Shown: positions 8,254-17,981 of the stretch, one piece after another
How the letters are laid out: each line of letters opens with the position of its first letter
Numbering within the stretch: the stretch's first letter is position 1
Source: Pseudomonadota bacterium
Lineage (GTDB): Bacteria > Desulfobacterota > Syntrophorhabdia > Syntrophorhabdales > Syntrophorhabdaceae
Direction of reading: 5' to 3'
Length of the DNA stretch: 52,562 nucleotides
Assembly: GCA_026388245.1 (NCBI GenBank)
Contig: JAPLKD010000112.1
Coordinates: 1 to 52,562, forward strand
Notes under the pieces: generated by a model
What the model was told of the DNA's origin: nothing
Seen by the model: the letters and a program-made list of their open reading frames with translations, nothing else
The model's database searches: none
Made by a program: the position numbers and the translations under genes

Positions 8254-8498
8254 TTATCTTATTATCAAGCATCCACAGGAAATAATCTTCTTACCACATC
8301 TTGGACATCTCTCCATATAACATCCCCTATGGTGTATACAGGTTGGAAGAACATTACAGACAGGACATCCTTCTTCCTCTTCAGGATATGGGGGACACGA
8401 TGCAAAGATGCGTTGTCTTGATACTCTATATAACCAGGGATACAGGTTGTTGTTTTCGGGTCTTCAGTATCTTTAAAACAGTATTTACAGATGGGCAT
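8254..8498 (-). pseudogene. Frameshifted zinc-ribbon small protein gene
   Basis: From the ATG at 8498 the frame reads MPICKYCFKDTEDPKTTTC and then loses sense after about residue 33. A different frame continues without a stop as CPPYPEEEEGCPVCNVLPTC, HHRGCYMERC and PRCGKKIISCGC, ending at a TAA at 8254-8256. Together they make one Cys-rich protein of about 80 residues with at least four CxxC-type pairs, as in zinc ribbons. The frame change falls near 8395-8410, in a stretch without a classical slippery heptamer. It could be a real inactivating indel, a sequencing error or recoding. The start is 11 bases after the stop of the QueG-like gene, so the two are likely co-transcribed. Confidence 0.7.
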
Positions 8499-8509
8499 AG
8501 AGATTGCCC

Positions 8510-9382
8510 TTATTTTCTCTTCTTATTGGGTATCTTCGTCTCGCAAGGTGTTCTTGTCTGGCATAGTCCGCAGCTGGGTGTTGTGAATGCATACTCCTCA
8601 TTGACAGCGGGCATGACCACTTCACGGATGAATTGAAAGCACATATCCTTATTATGACCGTCTGATGTGATTGCACCTGCCGGACAACGCTTTATACACA
8701 CTCCGCATGTGTTAGAGCTATAGAATAAACAATGATCATAAACACCCTCATAAGGTCTTATTGTGGATTTTAGCTTCAACTCTGTAATCACACTTCCACA
8801 ACGATGGGCTATGCCTTTTTCAGTGATAAGGCCGTCACTTAAGCTGAATGTCCCCAGGCCAGCAACATATGCAGCATGCCTTTCAGACCAGGAAGAAGCA
8901 TGCCCTACATAAGGTGAATATATACGTTCCCATTTACTGCTTAACGAAGATGAAACGCTTCTGTAACCCATATCCGTTAAAAACGAGACTATGTGAGACC
9001 TCAGTGCATTGTTGAAGTCTTCACCATAATATCTGGTATGTGCCCACTCAAGAGATGGAAATTTTGTTTGAGCCCTGTTGCACAAAAGGACATTTTTGTT
9101 TATCGGCAAGATCCAGCATATGACAGTGCCACCGGCAAAGCTATCTCTCCCGAACTCCGCTTCAAAGAACTCTTTAGGCGTGAGATGAAAATCTCCGATG
9201 ATGTTCTTGAATCTCTCAAAGAGTGGGTCTGATGCATCTGCGAAGCCAATAAGGGGTCTACTGAAGTACCTCTCTCTGGATGTTCTTTGGCGATTGAGTA
9301 CAGAAGAGGTAGTATATTTAATTATTTCATCTGCAACTAACCTGTTTATGTGTGGTATTTCATCAATATCACATCTCTGCAT
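8510..9382 (-). CDS. QueG-like 4Fe-4S protein, epoxyqueuosine reductase family
   Basis: The 290-residue protein resembles the epoxyqueuosine reductase/reductive dehalogenase-like family. It has an N-terminal domain with GHASSWSERHAAYVAGLGTF, then a ferredoxin-type motif CGVCIKRCPAGAI, then a last cluster of cysteines (CGLCQTRTPC). True QueG reduces epoxyqueuosine in tRNA with cobalamin and two [4Fe-4S] clusters. The N-terminal third diverges from QueG, so a different substrate is likely. The C-terminal tail is short and basic (PNKKRK). A frameshifted zinc-ribbon gene follows closely. Confidence 0.72.
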   Translation of the reverse strand: MQRCDIDEIPHINRLVADEIIKYTTSSVLNRQRTSRERYFSRPLIGFADASDPLFERFKNIIGDFHLTPKEFFEAEFGRDSFAGGTVICWILPINKNVLLCNRAQTKFPSLEWAHTRYYGEDFNNALRSHIVSFLTDMGYRSVSSSLSSKWERIYSPYVGHASSWSERHAAYVAGLGTFSLSDGLITEKGIAHRCGSVITELKLKSTIRPYEGVYDHCLFYSSNTCGVCIKRCPAGAITSDGHNKDMCFQFIREVVMPAVNEEYAFTTPSCGLCQTRTPCETKIPNKKRK

Positions 9383-9837
9383 ACCTTATTGTATACCTTA
9401 TATGTTTTATAATCCATGATTGAGTGATGCCGATATATTGTTCCTGGTGAGTTCAACCTCAGTTCCCGCCGGTGTATCTGAAAAAAGTTAGTTCCTTTTG
9501 TAAAGATGTCCATATGAAAATGGGGGTAACTATATATTAGCGGCAAAATCCATTAATTCCCTATGGGTTTCATATTTTGTGAGCTGTTCTCATGCGCCAG
9601 TTGCCGTTTCTGGTGAGAGGACTTTATAGCTCACTTTGCTCCATATCCTGGTGAAGTTGTTGTAGATAGAGGAGAGATTCCCGTTCTCCATTTAAAAACA
9701 GGGAGACACACCAGGATATTAAAAATGATATTAGACTTTTACCGCAAAACTTGACAGAGCTTCGTTGATCTGATATTTTCAGATAATCTGGTTCATCTCT
9801 TTCTATTGATGTTGATGGAAAAGGAATTTTTATATAC

Positions 9838-9871
9838 CCCACTTCTTCTTGTGAGAGGTGGGAAGTTTTTT
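9838..9871 (+). terminator. Orphan terminator-like hairpin
   Basis: CCCACTTC, a 9-base loop and GAGGTGGG form an 8-bp stem (one T-G pair) followed by AAGTTTTTT. No recognisable plus-strand gene precedes it. The region 9383-10016 holds no gene I can identify, only short frames with poor coding character. The hairpin may end a small RNA or belong to a decayed gene. Confidence 0.5.
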
Positions 9872-10016
9872 ACCTTGATGGTGGGAGAGAGAGTTGTTGA
9901 GTTGTTTGATACAAATTGCTATACGTAACATGTACACCTGCGAGTCAACGGTTTTCAATTTTCAATTGACGTGATGATTACCAGTTGAGCTGAAGTCTCT
10001 GATAGTGTTATATAAC

Positions 10017-10250
10017 CTTTAGCGCACCAACATTTGCTCACCCTGTTCGGTATATGCGAATACATGGCGGTGAGCCATTCCATAGCCTGCGAAGCCTTTG
10101 TTTGACTTGCCGTCTTTGGATTAATAACGACTTTTACCTCCTTATCCAGGTGCTGCACTCGTTCTCGGGAGAAAAGATGCCCGGATGATATAACGTGCCA
10201 GAGCGCCCTGTTCGCTTCGGGTTCTCTTGGAGCAACCACACTTCGCTCTG
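10017..10250 (-). pseudogene. IS91-family transposase relic
   Basis: On the minus strand the text reads ALWHVISSGHLFSRERVQHL, then KEVKVVINPKT, then AMEWLTAMYSHIPNR. After a one-base deletion near 10040 it continues GEQMLVR and a stop. The block LEWLAAMCSHIPNRGEQMVRYYG is a hallmark of IS91-family (HUH, Y2) transposases, and the preceding SRERV..L motif fits the same proteins. The N-terminal zinc finger and HUH catalytic part are missing, so the element cannot transpose by itself. Confidence 0.6.
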
Positions 10251-10270
10251 ACACATCATCTTCTTCTGTG

Positions 10271-10852
10271 TTACTCGGCCTGCGCGGCTTGGGCAGCACG
10301 ACGGCGCTTGAGGTTTTCCGGGTACCAGGTGCTGATGAACATGGCCGAGACCAAGAGGCTGTATGAGATTGTCTCGTAGGCCCAGCCGGGCATGGCGGGC
10401 TGGATGATCCGTTGCCAGGCCAGGAATGCGTTGATGGTGAACACCACACCCCATATTGCTGTCATGAAGTAGTTCGTGCGCAGGAACACCGGGTTATTCC
10501 ACAGTGACTGGTCTGTGTGCTCACGGGCATACTCCAGAGTGAAAGGCCGCTTCAGGGCGATACCCGCCCAGGTGCCCACGGCGAGGGCACCGTTGGCCAG
10601 CGCACCCATGTAGTGCACGGCCCACACGTTGTGCAGGAGTACCACGGCCACAATGGCATAGGCAAAGAACAGAATGCCTACCCACATGATGACGCCCCGG
10701 TGCAGCCTGGCAACTGCCATGACCACGGTCATGATTGCGGCAACGATGATGCCCAGCTTAAGCCGAAACATGGAGCCGTGGGCTATGATCAGAAACGATA
10801 ACCAAGGCGCGAAGCACAACAGCATCTTTAAAAACGATTTTAAAAACGACAT
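10271..10852 (-). CDS. Polytopic membrane protein, unknown, foreign composition
   Basis: The ATG at 10852 is chosen over upstream in-frame codons because GGAG lies 8 bases before it. The resulting 193 residues, MSFLKSFLKMLLCFAPWLSF and onwards, form about six hydrophobic segments (near residues 8-25, 30-48, 53-76, 82-100, 128-150, 158-175) and a charged C-terminus, KRRRAAQAAQAE. It is probably an inner-membrane protein. No function is recognised. Its DNA is visibly more GC-rich than the neighbours, and the 3' end of another alien gene lies 23 bases upstream, so this looks like a transferred fragment set into the IS91-type scar. Confidence 0.7.
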   Translation of the reverse strand: MSFLKSFLKMLLCFAPWLSFLIIAHGSMFRLKLGIIVAAIMTVVMAVARLHRGVIMWVGILFFAYAIVAVVLLHNVWAVHYMGALANGALAVGTWAGIALKRPFTLEYAREHTDQSLWNNPVFLRTNYFMTAIWGVVFTINAFLAWQRIIQPAMPGWAYETISYSLLVSAMFISTWYPENLKRRRAAQAAQAE

Positions 10853-10875
10853 AGGTGTTTCTCCCTCATAAGGCG

Positions 10876-10944
10876 TTAGCCGTCGAAGCGTTTGGTGAGT
10901 GCGCTGTTGGCTTCGATGCGGCGGTTGAGCAGGAAGAGCCAGAC
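10876..10944 (-). pseudogene. 3' end of a lost membrane-protein gene
   Basis: On the minus strand VWLFLLNRRIEANSALTKRF precedes DG and a TAA at 10878-10876. It looks like a membrane segment plus cytoplasmic tail, with the same GC-rich composition as the gene that follows 23 bases later. The upstream part is missing, cut at about 10945. The family is not identified. Confidence 0.45.
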
Positions 10945-11193
10945 TCAGAGAACGGTCTCTTCCGTTGCTACAGGTTAATGTTTGTTTGCCTGGTTTCCTG
11001 GCGGTGCCACAGTATTTCAACCAGACATCCGTTTGCCACAATCCCTCACAGAGCCGATTACCAATATCACATATTTTGGATGGAACATCAATGATTACGA
11101 GTTGAAGTCAAACATATTCTGCAAGGTTGACGCTTTACTGACTTCAGGAAGCTATACGTAACAAAACATGCTTTCTCTCTTAATATTAGTTAC

Positions 11194-11472
11194 TTACACC
11201 CTGTTTTCCTTTTGTCTGTTTTCTCTCTCTTTCACAATACCTTCTTCTTGTAAATATAGCATATGACCATCCGCCACATTCAGTCTTTTCTGGCGTAACC
11301 ATCCATCCCTGCATCCTGCCTGGCTCCGCTGCATGACCACCTCGATTGCGTTATAGTAGTCCCGCTGTACTTTCAGATTCGACACTCTACAATATCGCTG
11401 GGTCGTGGTGGTGTGGCTATGCCCCAGAAGATCCTGGATGGTGGAGAGATCGGCATCGGCGTTTAAGAGCTG
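11194..11472 (-). pseudogene. C-terminal fragment of a tyrosine recombinase
   Basis: On the minus strand the fragment QLLNADADLSTIQDLLGHS followed by TTTTQRYCRVSNLKVQRDYY matches the last part of XerC/D-type tyrosine recombinases: conserved LGH, then the nucleophilic Tyr in TQRY. The N-terminal DNA-binding part and the first catalytic Arg are absent. To the right the frame runs into repeat DNA (ACGCAGGCTAAAGCCTGCG at about 11474-11492). Some IS91-family elements carry such a recombinase next to the transposase, which fits the relic at 10.0-10.25 kb. It is not an IntI-type integrase as far as can be seen. Confidence 0.7.
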
Positions 11473-11760
11473 CCCACGCAGGCTAAAGCCTGCGACTACC
11501 CGCTCTCCGCTCCCTTCACCATTCACTATTCACGATAATGCCGTATCTCGTATCTCGTCGGTTCACAGTTCACAGCCTGAATCCCTTCTGGTTAAATGCC
11601 CCGCAAATCATCTCTCTTCCCACTCGTCTTTCCACGCTTCACGCAAGCTTTAATCCTGCCGAAAGAAGGACATAACGCTTCACGGGTTTCCTCACACCTG
11701 AGGAGGCTTTTTCTTTACCTGCCCGTGCGATGCACGCAGACCGGCGGCAAAGAATCATTT
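11473..11760. repeat. Mosaic repeat block
   Basis: It contains GCCTGCGACTACCC and CTCTCCGCTCC runs, and an inverted copy of the CAAGC-TTAATCCTGCCGAA unit near 11640-11670. All of these recur in other gaps of the window. No gene is seen. Confidence 0.6.
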
Positions 11761-11801
11761 TTTTGTAAACTGAGGGATTGCAACATTGTGATAAATTTCT
11801 C

Positions 11802-11830
11802 TTGACAAAATCCTTATATGATTATAACTT
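11802..11830 (+). promoter_or_regulatory. Probable sigma-70 promoter for secD
   Basis: TTGACA at 11802-11807 is followed 15 bases later by TATAAC at 11823-11828 (or 17 bases later by TAACTT), about 45 bases before the secD start. Confidence 0.5.
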
Positions 11831-11873
11831 TGGTATGTTTTGTCATCAATCCAGCGGTAAAATGGGGTAATAG

Positions 11874-13466
11874 GTGCTTAAGTCTATAAAATTAAGGGTG
11901 ATTCTTATACTTATGTTTTTGGTCATATCGGTAATATACTGTTTACCGAATGTGATCGAGCCGAAAGGGGTATGGAAGAAATACCTTCCTTCCGATAAGA
12001 TACGCCTGGGCCTTGACTTAAAAGGCGGGATGCATCTCCTGCTTGAGCTTGATACGGGGAAATTGTTACAGAACATGGTGGACAGGAAATTTAACGCCTT
12101 TAAAGATGCCATGATACGTGACGGGGTAAGATTTTTAGGACTCGATAAGAAAGAAAATGCCCTTTTCGTGACGATCAGGTCAGAACAGAAAGAAAAACTT
12201 TACAATATTGCCGGAAAGGATTTTCCTGACCTTAAGGCGGGAAGCACGAAAGCAGAGGGCGAAAACCTCGTTGTTGAGTTTATCCTGTCTGAAAAAGAAT
12301 TGACGAACATAAAAGACAATGCGGTCAATCAGGCGCTTGAAACCATACGAAACAGGATTGATCAATTTGGCGTCTCTGAGCCCGTCATTGTTAAGCAGGG
12401 CGATAGCCAGATACTTGTCCAGCTCCCCGGTATAAAAGACCCGCAGAGGGCTCTGGAATTGATCGGAAAGACTGCCCAGCTTGAGTTCAAACTTGTTGAT
12501 GAGGAAGGTTCCACACGATACACCGGTGGTGCAGTCCCTGAAGGCGATGAGGTTCTATCGTTAAAGGCACGCAACAGGGAGTCGGGTATTACCACAACTA
12601 CCCCCATCCTTCTGAAAAAGCAGACCTTACTGTCAGGGGAATTGTTGACCGATGCGAGGGTGAAGATTGGTGGCGAATTCGGGAATGAACCATATGTAGC
12701 TATTGAGTTTAATAGTGAAGGCGCAAGAATCTTTGATAAGATGACTGCCGAAAACGTAGGAAAAAGGATTGCCATCATCCTCGATAATACCGTTTATTCT
12801 GCTCCCGTAGTGAGGGAGAGGATATCAGGCGGCAGGGCATCAATAACCGGCGGATTTAAAATGGATGAGGCAAAAGACCTTGCTATTGTACTCAGGGCAG
12901 GTGCATTGCCGGCGCCGGTAAAGGTTGTTCAGAATATCACAATTGGTCCGACCCTTGGACAGGATTCCATCAGAAAAGGAGTTCAGGCAGCGTTTCTGGG
13001 CGCTGTTCTCGTTTTAGCCTTTATGATCTATTATTACCGATTGTCCGGCATTGTGGCAGATATTGCCTTGTGCTTAAATATTATCTATCTTCTCGGTGCC
13101 TTTACAGCCCTGAAGGCGACGATGACTCTCCCCGGTATTGCAGGGATAATCCTTACCATGGGCATGGGTGTGGATTCAAACGTACTTATTTTTGAGAGGA
13201 TCAGGGAAGAACTCCGCCTTGGCAAGACGGTACGGGCTGCTGTGGACGGGGGTTATGAGAAGGCATGGGTGACAATCTTCGATTCCCATATTACCACGCT
13301 TATTACAACGTTTGTCCTCTTTATCTTCGGGACAGGCCCTATAAAGGGTTTTGCTGTTACATTGAGCATTGGTGTGATTATTAATCTTTTTACTGCTGTT
13401 TTAGGATCAAAGGCAATCTTTGACTGGATTTTGATGAAATATAAGCCGAGGAGTTTAAGCATCTAA
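11874..13466 (+). CDS. secD: Protein translocase subunit SecD
   Basis: SecD with SecF uses the proton gradient to complete export through SecYEG. The 530-residue protein starts at a GTG behind a GGGG-type site and has one N-terminal membrane helix. The periplasmic P1 head follows (LGLDLKGGMHLLLELD; NQALETIRNRIDQFGVSEP; VQLPGI) and then five C-terminal membrane helices with GMGVDSNVLIFERIREE. Its TAA shares a base with the secF ATG (TAATG). No yajC is adjacent. Confidence 0.96.
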   Translation: MLKSIKLRVILILMFLVISVIYCLPNVIEPKGVWKKYLPSDKIRLGLDLKGGMHLLLELDTGKLLQNMVDRKFNAFKDAMIRDGVRFLGLDKKENALFVTIRSEQKEKLYNIAGKDFPDLKAGSTKAEGENLVVEFILSEKELTNIKDNAVNQALETIRNRIDQFGVSEPVIVKQGDSQILVQLPGIKDPQRALELIGKTAQLEFKLVDEEGSTRYTGGAVPEGDEVLSLKARNRESGITTTTPILLKKQTLLSGELLTDARVKIGGEFGNEPYVAIEFNSEGARIFDKMTAENVGKRIAIILDNTVYSAPVVRERISGGRASITGGFKMDEAKDLAIVLRAGALPAPVKVVQNITIGPTLGQDSIRKGVQAAFLGAVLVLAFMIYYYRLSGIVADIALCLNIIYLLGAFTALKATMTLPGIAGIILTMGMGVDSNVLIFERIREELRLGKTVRAAVDGGYEKAWVTIFDSHITTLITTFVLFIFGTGPIKGFAVTLSIGVIINLFTAVLGSKAIFDWILMKYKPRSLSI

Positions 13467-14374
13467 TGAAATTTGTTGAGATTACAAAAAAAACGAATAT
13501 AGATTTTATAGGCTTCCGGGGAAAGATGCTTGTTTTGTCTCTCATCCTTGTTCTCCTTGGTGTTGTCGGTTTCGTTATGGTATCAATCGGCAAGGCGAAT
13601 CTGAGCGTGGATTTTACCGGTGGGACGCAATTGCAGGTGAAATTTGCAAGTCAGGTTTCTATAGGCGACTTGCGGAAAGCGTTGATAAATGGCGGCATCG
13701 ATGATGTACAAATACAGGAGATAAGTGGAACGCAGGATTTTTTCATAAAAACAAAATTTTCTGATACAGAAAAAGAAAAGATACACGATAAGCTGAATGC
13801 CATATTATCCAGTGAATTTAAAGGGACAGGCTTCCAGATACTTGGCAGTAATATGGTGGGTTCAACTGTCGGAAATCAATTGAAGAAGAATGCAATCATA
13901 GCCCTTGCTGTATCACTTGCCTGTATTGTTATCTATATTGCATGGAGGTTCACATTCGTATTTGGGGTAGCGGCAACTATTGCCACATTTCATGATGTTC
14001 TTGCTCTCCTCGGCATTTTTTATGTACTCCATATGGAGATGAATATCCTCTTTATTACAGCCCTTCTCACCATTGCCGGGTATTCCCTTACGGACACAGT
14101 CGTTGTTTTTGACAGAATAAGGGAAAATATGGCAAAGATGAAATCAAAAGCGGATCTGGGTGATGTAATAAACCGCAGTATAAACGAGGTATTGAGCAGG
14201 ACACTTATCACGTCGCTTACTACTTTAATTGCAATAGGGGCTATTTTATTCCTTGGCGGGAAGGTGCTTTTCGATTTTTCCTTTGCGCTTTTTATTGGAG
14301 TCTTTATCGGAACATACTCATCTATTTTTGTGGCGAGCCCGCTCATTTTTATGTGGAGGCAAAAGGTCCGCTAA
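13466..14374 (+). CDS. secF: Protein translocase subunit SecF
   Basis: The 302-residue partner of SecD has a first membrane helix, the motif VDFTGGTQLQVKF, a short periplasmic domain and five membrane helices with TIAGYSLTDTVVVFDRIREN. It is translationally coupled to secD by a one-base overlap. A gene for an HD/NTPase protein begins 39 bases downstream on the same strand. Confidence 0.96.
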   Translation: MKFVEITKKTNIDFIGFRGKMLVLSLILVLLGVVGFVMVSIGKANLSVDFTGGTQLQVKFASQVSIGDLRKALINGGIDDVQIQEISGTQDFFIKTKFSDTEKEKIHDKLNAILSSEFKGTGFQILGSNMVGSTVGNQLKKNAIIALAVSLACIVIYIAWRFTFVFGVAATIATFHDVLALLGIFYVLHMEMNILFITALLTIAGYSLTDTVVVFDRIRENMAKMKSKADLGDVINRSINEVLSRTLITSLTTLIAIGAILFLGGKVLFDFSFALFIGVFIGTYSSIFVASPLIFMWRQKVR

Positions 14375-14413
14375 GACCGTGTAATATACTTCCAACACCA
14401 GGGGGGTCCTCAA

Positions 14414-16729
14414 ATGCAATCAAAGCTTGAGGATGTATTAAGAAATAAAGAGAGAGAATTAAAACTCCACCAAAGATTTCTTGATTTGAAGAATTTCTGC
14501 GAAGAACAGTTCTTCAGTTTAATTGATCTTCCGCTAAAGCAGCACGTCGAATCCCTGAAAGAATTAATTGAAAAGATAATCCCTGACCCGAAAGACAGAA
14601 CCGAAGAGATGTTTTCAGGGGAAATCTTTACCCTTCTTGGAACGATATACCTACACGACATTGGTCTTGTTAAAGACTATCATTGGGATACCAACGGAGA
14701 AATATTCAAGACCCTTGATGGGAATGATAAGAAGATATTATTGAATTACGGGATAGGAGAAAAATTAGATATCCCCGGGATGGCTATAGAGATTATAAAC
14801 CACCTCACCTTCTCAAATGTGCTGAAAAAAATCCCCATAGAGTGGACAATTACAGAGGACAGCAGAAAGGCGATCATTCGAAACACGAAGGTTATAAGCC
14901 ATGTTTTCAATTTTTCCCATCTTCTTTTAGATATATTCTACTCAGACTTGAGGTATCCCAAATTACGAAGGTATCCGGACCGGCATTTTGTTTTAAGGCC
15001 CGGCGACGTAACGGTTGATATCGACAGCAGGAAAGGCACCATCCATATAAAATACAACGCCAAATTTCCCTACGAATTGCATGTTCTGAATAATGTGAAA
15101 AGTTATGTTGAAGGCATGTTCAGCGTCTTTAAAAACAATGTGAACGGTAAATACGGTTTCCATTATAAGGATATTATATGGGACATAACAAGTGACTTTA
15201 CCTACGAAAGAGATATTTTTGAGGTACCGAAATTTTCTCCTTATAATGAATATCAGGGTCCACCATTTGAAAGATGGGAGAAGGCTTCTCTCATACTCGA
15301 TAAGCTGTTCAGCTACGGTTATGCCATTGCTACAGGGGATGCGGCAACAGGGAAGACCACGGTATTGAGATCCTTTATTATGCCCCAGATCCTTTCAATA
15401 AGTCCGAATGTTTTTTACTGTGAAATGTGGGAAAGGCCCGTGAGTGAAATAAAAGACGTCATATACAAAAGACTTATGCTTACCGGCAGCCCTGAGTTCG
15501 ATGTGATTTCTCTCTGTAAAAAACAGCTCAGCAACGGCCCGTGCTTTTTTATCATCGATAACTGTGAGCGGTATATTTATGTGGATACACAGGAGCGTGA
15601 AAAATTCGAACGGTTTGTCTCTTTTTGTATCGAGCATGACGATGTCTTCCTTATCATCTCCGGTGAAAAAGAAACGTTTTTTGAATGGTATGAGCCTTTC
15701 AGCAATATGTACCTCTCTGCTCTGTGCGAGATTAAGCCTTTAGACAGCTCGAAGGCTGTTGATACATATGGAGAAGAAAAGATTGTACGGGATTTGAACG
15801 AACGATACAAACCGGTAGAGTTTGAGCTTTTTCTGGCCAATCTGAGCGTTGAGAAGGTTCTGGAGGATGTGCTCAAAGGGGTGAAAGAAGATAGAGATTT
15901 CAGAAAAATCATGGCTTCTATTACAGACATGAACGCAAAACACCTCAAGAGGTATACAACGGAAGATATTTTTTTCGAAACACGCATTCCTCATAAAAAA
16001 ATCATCGGATATTTAAATTTATTAAAGGAAAAGGACATTGTGAGGGAATCCGAATCAATGGGGCAGGTTTACTATTACCTGTCGAACAGGTACCTTAAAG
16101 AACCGCTCTGTGCTATTTTGAAGCTCGATGAATTTGAAGAAGGCAAAAAGATAAGGAATATTCTTCAGAATTCCCTCGTTAATGATGTGTTCCTCAATGT
16201 GGAGACATTACAAATATTAGAAAGATGGAAGGATGACCTTGTTTTTTCAAAGGAAGAGATGGGTTTAATTCTCGCAAGCCTTATCCTTCAATCGAGGGGA
16301 TATATACACTTTTTTGAAAAGGCAAAGAAGGATGAAAAGGGTATAGATATTCAGCCTATCCTCAAACTACTTTATACTGATGATGCGGGAAAAAGGGGTG
16401 AGGCTATAAAGCTTCTTATTGAGATACAGGACAAAGACATGATCAATCCCCTCCTTTCACACTTAAAAAAGGAGCACGCGATTGAGATTAAAGACCTCCT
16501 GATTAAAGGGATAAGCCTTACCGGCAAGAAGAAGGCAATCCTCGCAATAATGAATGCATTAAAAGAAATAAATGACAGGCAACTGAGATTACGGGCAATA
16601 GATTTTTTTTACGCCCTCTTAGATGGTAATCTAAAAGACATTCTTACTGATATCAGCGAAAAAGAAGAAGACCCCATCGTATTAATGAAGATTGACAGTA
16701 TACTCTCAAAAATCAGGGAAACTGAGTAA
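14414..16729 (+). CDS. HD-domain, P-loop (STAND-like) NTPase, alpha-solenoid protein
   Basis: I do not know this 771-residue protein's function. Visible parts: residues 1-45 are helical and charged; residues 60-250 look like a divergent HD domain, with LHDIG at 80-84 (H81, D82), a later IINHLTF and a tail of beta strands ([16 protein letters not shown]). Residues 290-500 are a P-loop NTPase with Walker [10 protein letters not shown] at 308-316 and Walker B CFFIIDN with Asp382. A winged-helix-like stretch lies at about 512-560, and HEAT-like helical repeats cover about 640-771. This order (enzymatic head, NTPase switch, repeat sensor) is that of STAND proteins used in signalling and phage defence. 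It lacks membrane segments. A GGGGGG-type site precedes the ATG. It follows secF by 39 bases, and its 3' end overlaps serS tail-to-tail by 17 bases. Confidence 0.85.
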   Translation: MQSKLEDVLRNKERELKLHQRFLDLKNFCEEQFFSLIDLPLKQHVESLKELIEKIIPDPKDRTEEMFSGEIFTLLGTIYLHDIGLVKDYHWDTNGEIFKTLDGNDKKILLNYGIGEKLDIPGMAIEIINHLTFSNVLKKIPIEWTITEDSRKAIIRNTKVISHVFNFSHLLLDIFYSDLRYPKLRRYPDRHFVLRPGDVTVDIDSRKGTIHIKYNAKFPYELHVLNNVKSYVEGMFSVFKNNVNGKYGFHYKDIIWDITSDFTYERDIFEVPKFSPYNEYQGPPFERWEKASLILDKLFSYGYAIATGDAATGKTTVLRSFIMPQILSISPNVFYCEMWERPVSEIKDVIYKRLMLTGSPEFDVISLCKKQLSNGPCFFIIDNCERYIYVDTQEREKFERFVSFCIEHDDVFLIISGEKETFFEWYEPFSNMYLSALCEIKPLDSSKAVDTYGEEKIVRDLNERYKPVEFELFLANLSVEKVLEDVLKGVKEDRDFRKIMASITDMNAKHLKRYTTEDIFFETRIPHKKIIGYLNLLKEKDIVRESESMGQVYYYLSNRYLKEPLCAILKLDEFEEGKKIRNILQNSLVNDVFLNVETLQILERWKDDLVFSKEEMGLILASLILQSRGYIHFFEKAKKDEKGIDIQPILKLLYTDDAGKRGEAIKLLIEIQDKDMINPLLSHLKKEHAIEIKDLLIKGISLTGKKKAILAIMNALKEINDRQLRLRAIDFFYALLDGNLKDILTDISEKEEDPIVLMKIDSILSKIRETE

Positions 16730-17981
16730 GCCCGTGCATATATGGTCTTAATACATCAGGGACGACGATCCTGCCATCCCCGGTCTGGTAATTTTCCATA
16801 ACGGCCATGACAGTTCTGCCGATGGCGAGGCCTGAACCGTTCAGGGTATGGACAAAATCTATCTTCCCCCCCGCCTTCCTGAACCTTATTTTTGCACGTC
16901 TTGCCTGAAAATTCTCAAAATTACTGCAGGAAGAAATTTCCCTGTAAACATTCTGGCCGGGGAGCCATACCTCGATGTCATAGGTTTTGGAGGCTGAAAA
17001 CCCGAGGTCGCCCGTACATAATGCTGAAACCCGGTAGTGAATGTTAAGTTTTTTTAAAACGTCCTCTGCATCGAGCAGAAGCCCTTCAAGCTCATGATAG
17101 GAATTTTCGGGATTGACAAATTTTACAAGCTCAACCTTGTTAAACTGGTGCTGCCTTGTAAGCCCCCGCGTATCCTTTCCATGGGCGCCGGCTTCCTTCC
17201 TGAAGCAGGGCGTATAGGCGACGAATTTTATAGGGAGTTCATCCTCCTTCAGGATTTCATTGCTATAAATATTCGTAACGGGAACCTCGGCTGTCGGAAT
17301 GAGAAAGTAATCGAGCCCGTCTATTTTAAATAGCTCTTCTTCAAATTTCGGTAATTGACCTGTTCCTGTCATGGATTCGCGGTTCACCATGAAAGGCGGC
17401 AGCACCTCAGTGTACCCGTGTTCCCCTGTGTGGAGGTCAAGCATGAAGTTTATAAGAGACCTTTCAAGCAGGGCGCCGTATGATTTATATAAGGTGAATC
17501 GTGACCCTGTTATCTTTGCTGCCCTTTTAAAGTCAAGTATATCAAGTCTTTCCCCAATATCCCAGTGCGGTTGAGGCTGGAAATCAAATACAGGTTTTTC
17601 TCTCCAGACCTTTACCACCTGGTTATCTTCATCCCCGTGGCCAACAGGCACCGTGCTGTGAGGGATGTTCGGCATGATAAGGACAAGATCGTTCCATTCG
17701 TTTTCAGCCATTCTGAGTTCCTGCTCCAGGCCTTCTATCTGCTTTCCAATGCCCCTCAAATGTTCTATCTTCTCCTGAGGGGGTGACCCTGCCTTTTTAA
17801 GCCGTGCTATCTCGTTGGAGAGTTCATTTCTCTCATTCTTCATGCTTTCCGATTCCTGTATAAGTTTCCTCCTTTTCTCGTCAACCTCCAGAAGTTTTTC
17901 CATGTTGAAGGAGAAGCCCCGTTTTTCGAGACTTTCATATATTATTTCAGTTTTTTCCCTGATAATTTTTGGATCAAGCAT
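16713..17981 (-). CDS. serS: Seryl-tRNA synthetase
   Basis: The enzyme charges tRNA-Ser and is class II. The 422-residue chain has the N-terminal coiled-coil arm (about residues 28-105) and the catalytic core with [28 protein letters not shown] (motif 2), and GSGLAIGRT with [18 protein letters not shown] (motif 3). Its start abuts the stop of the GerMN-domain gene upstream, so the two are probably one transcript. Confidence 0.97.
   Translation of the reverse strand: MLDPKIIREKTEIIYESLEKRGFSFNMEKLLEVDEKRRKLIQESESMKNERNELSNEIARLKKAGSPPQEKIEHLRGIGKQIEGLEQELRMAENEWNDLVLIMPNIPHSTVPVGHGDEDNQVVKVWREKPVFDFQPQPHWDIGERLDILDFKRAAKITGSRFTLYKSYGALLERSLINFMLDLHTGEHGYTEVLPPFMVNRESMTGTGQLPKFEEELFKIDGLDYFLIPTAEVPVTNIYSNEILKEDELPIKFVAYTPCFRKEAGAHGKDTRGLTRQHQFNKVELVKFVNPENSYHELEGLLLDAEDVLKKLNIHYRVSALCTGDLGFSASKTYDIEVWLPGQNVYREISSCSNFENFQARRAKIRFRKAGGKIDFVHTLNGSGLAIGRTVMAVMENYQTGDGRIVVPDVLRPYMHGLTQFP

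Larger units (their letters stand above)
9918..11163. mobile_element. Decayed IS91-type region between 13-bp direct repeats
   Basis: GCTATACGTAACA occurs at 9918-9930 and again, same orientation, at 11151-11163. Between the copies are an IS91-type transposase relic, a foreign-looking membrane gene and the tail of another gene. A tyrosine-recombinase tail lies just outside at 11194. A second shared block (ATGATTAC, then AGTTGA) is at about 9973 and 11090. The bounds may be the ends of a degenerate element or of an insertion. Positions 10945-11150 otherwise show no gene. Confidence 0.5.

Noticed and set aside
10134-10454. Minus-strand frames overlapping the membrane-protein gene (9955-10449 and 10134-10454)
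   Set aside because: Their N-terminal halves are out-of-frame readings of the GC-rich membrane gene. Only the part below about 10250 carries the IS91-type match and is reported as a relic.
10853-10900. Possible attC-like core (GGCTAACGCC) before the foreign membrane gene
   Set aside because: No matching partner core or inner arms were found, and the DNA is better explained as the coding end of another gene.
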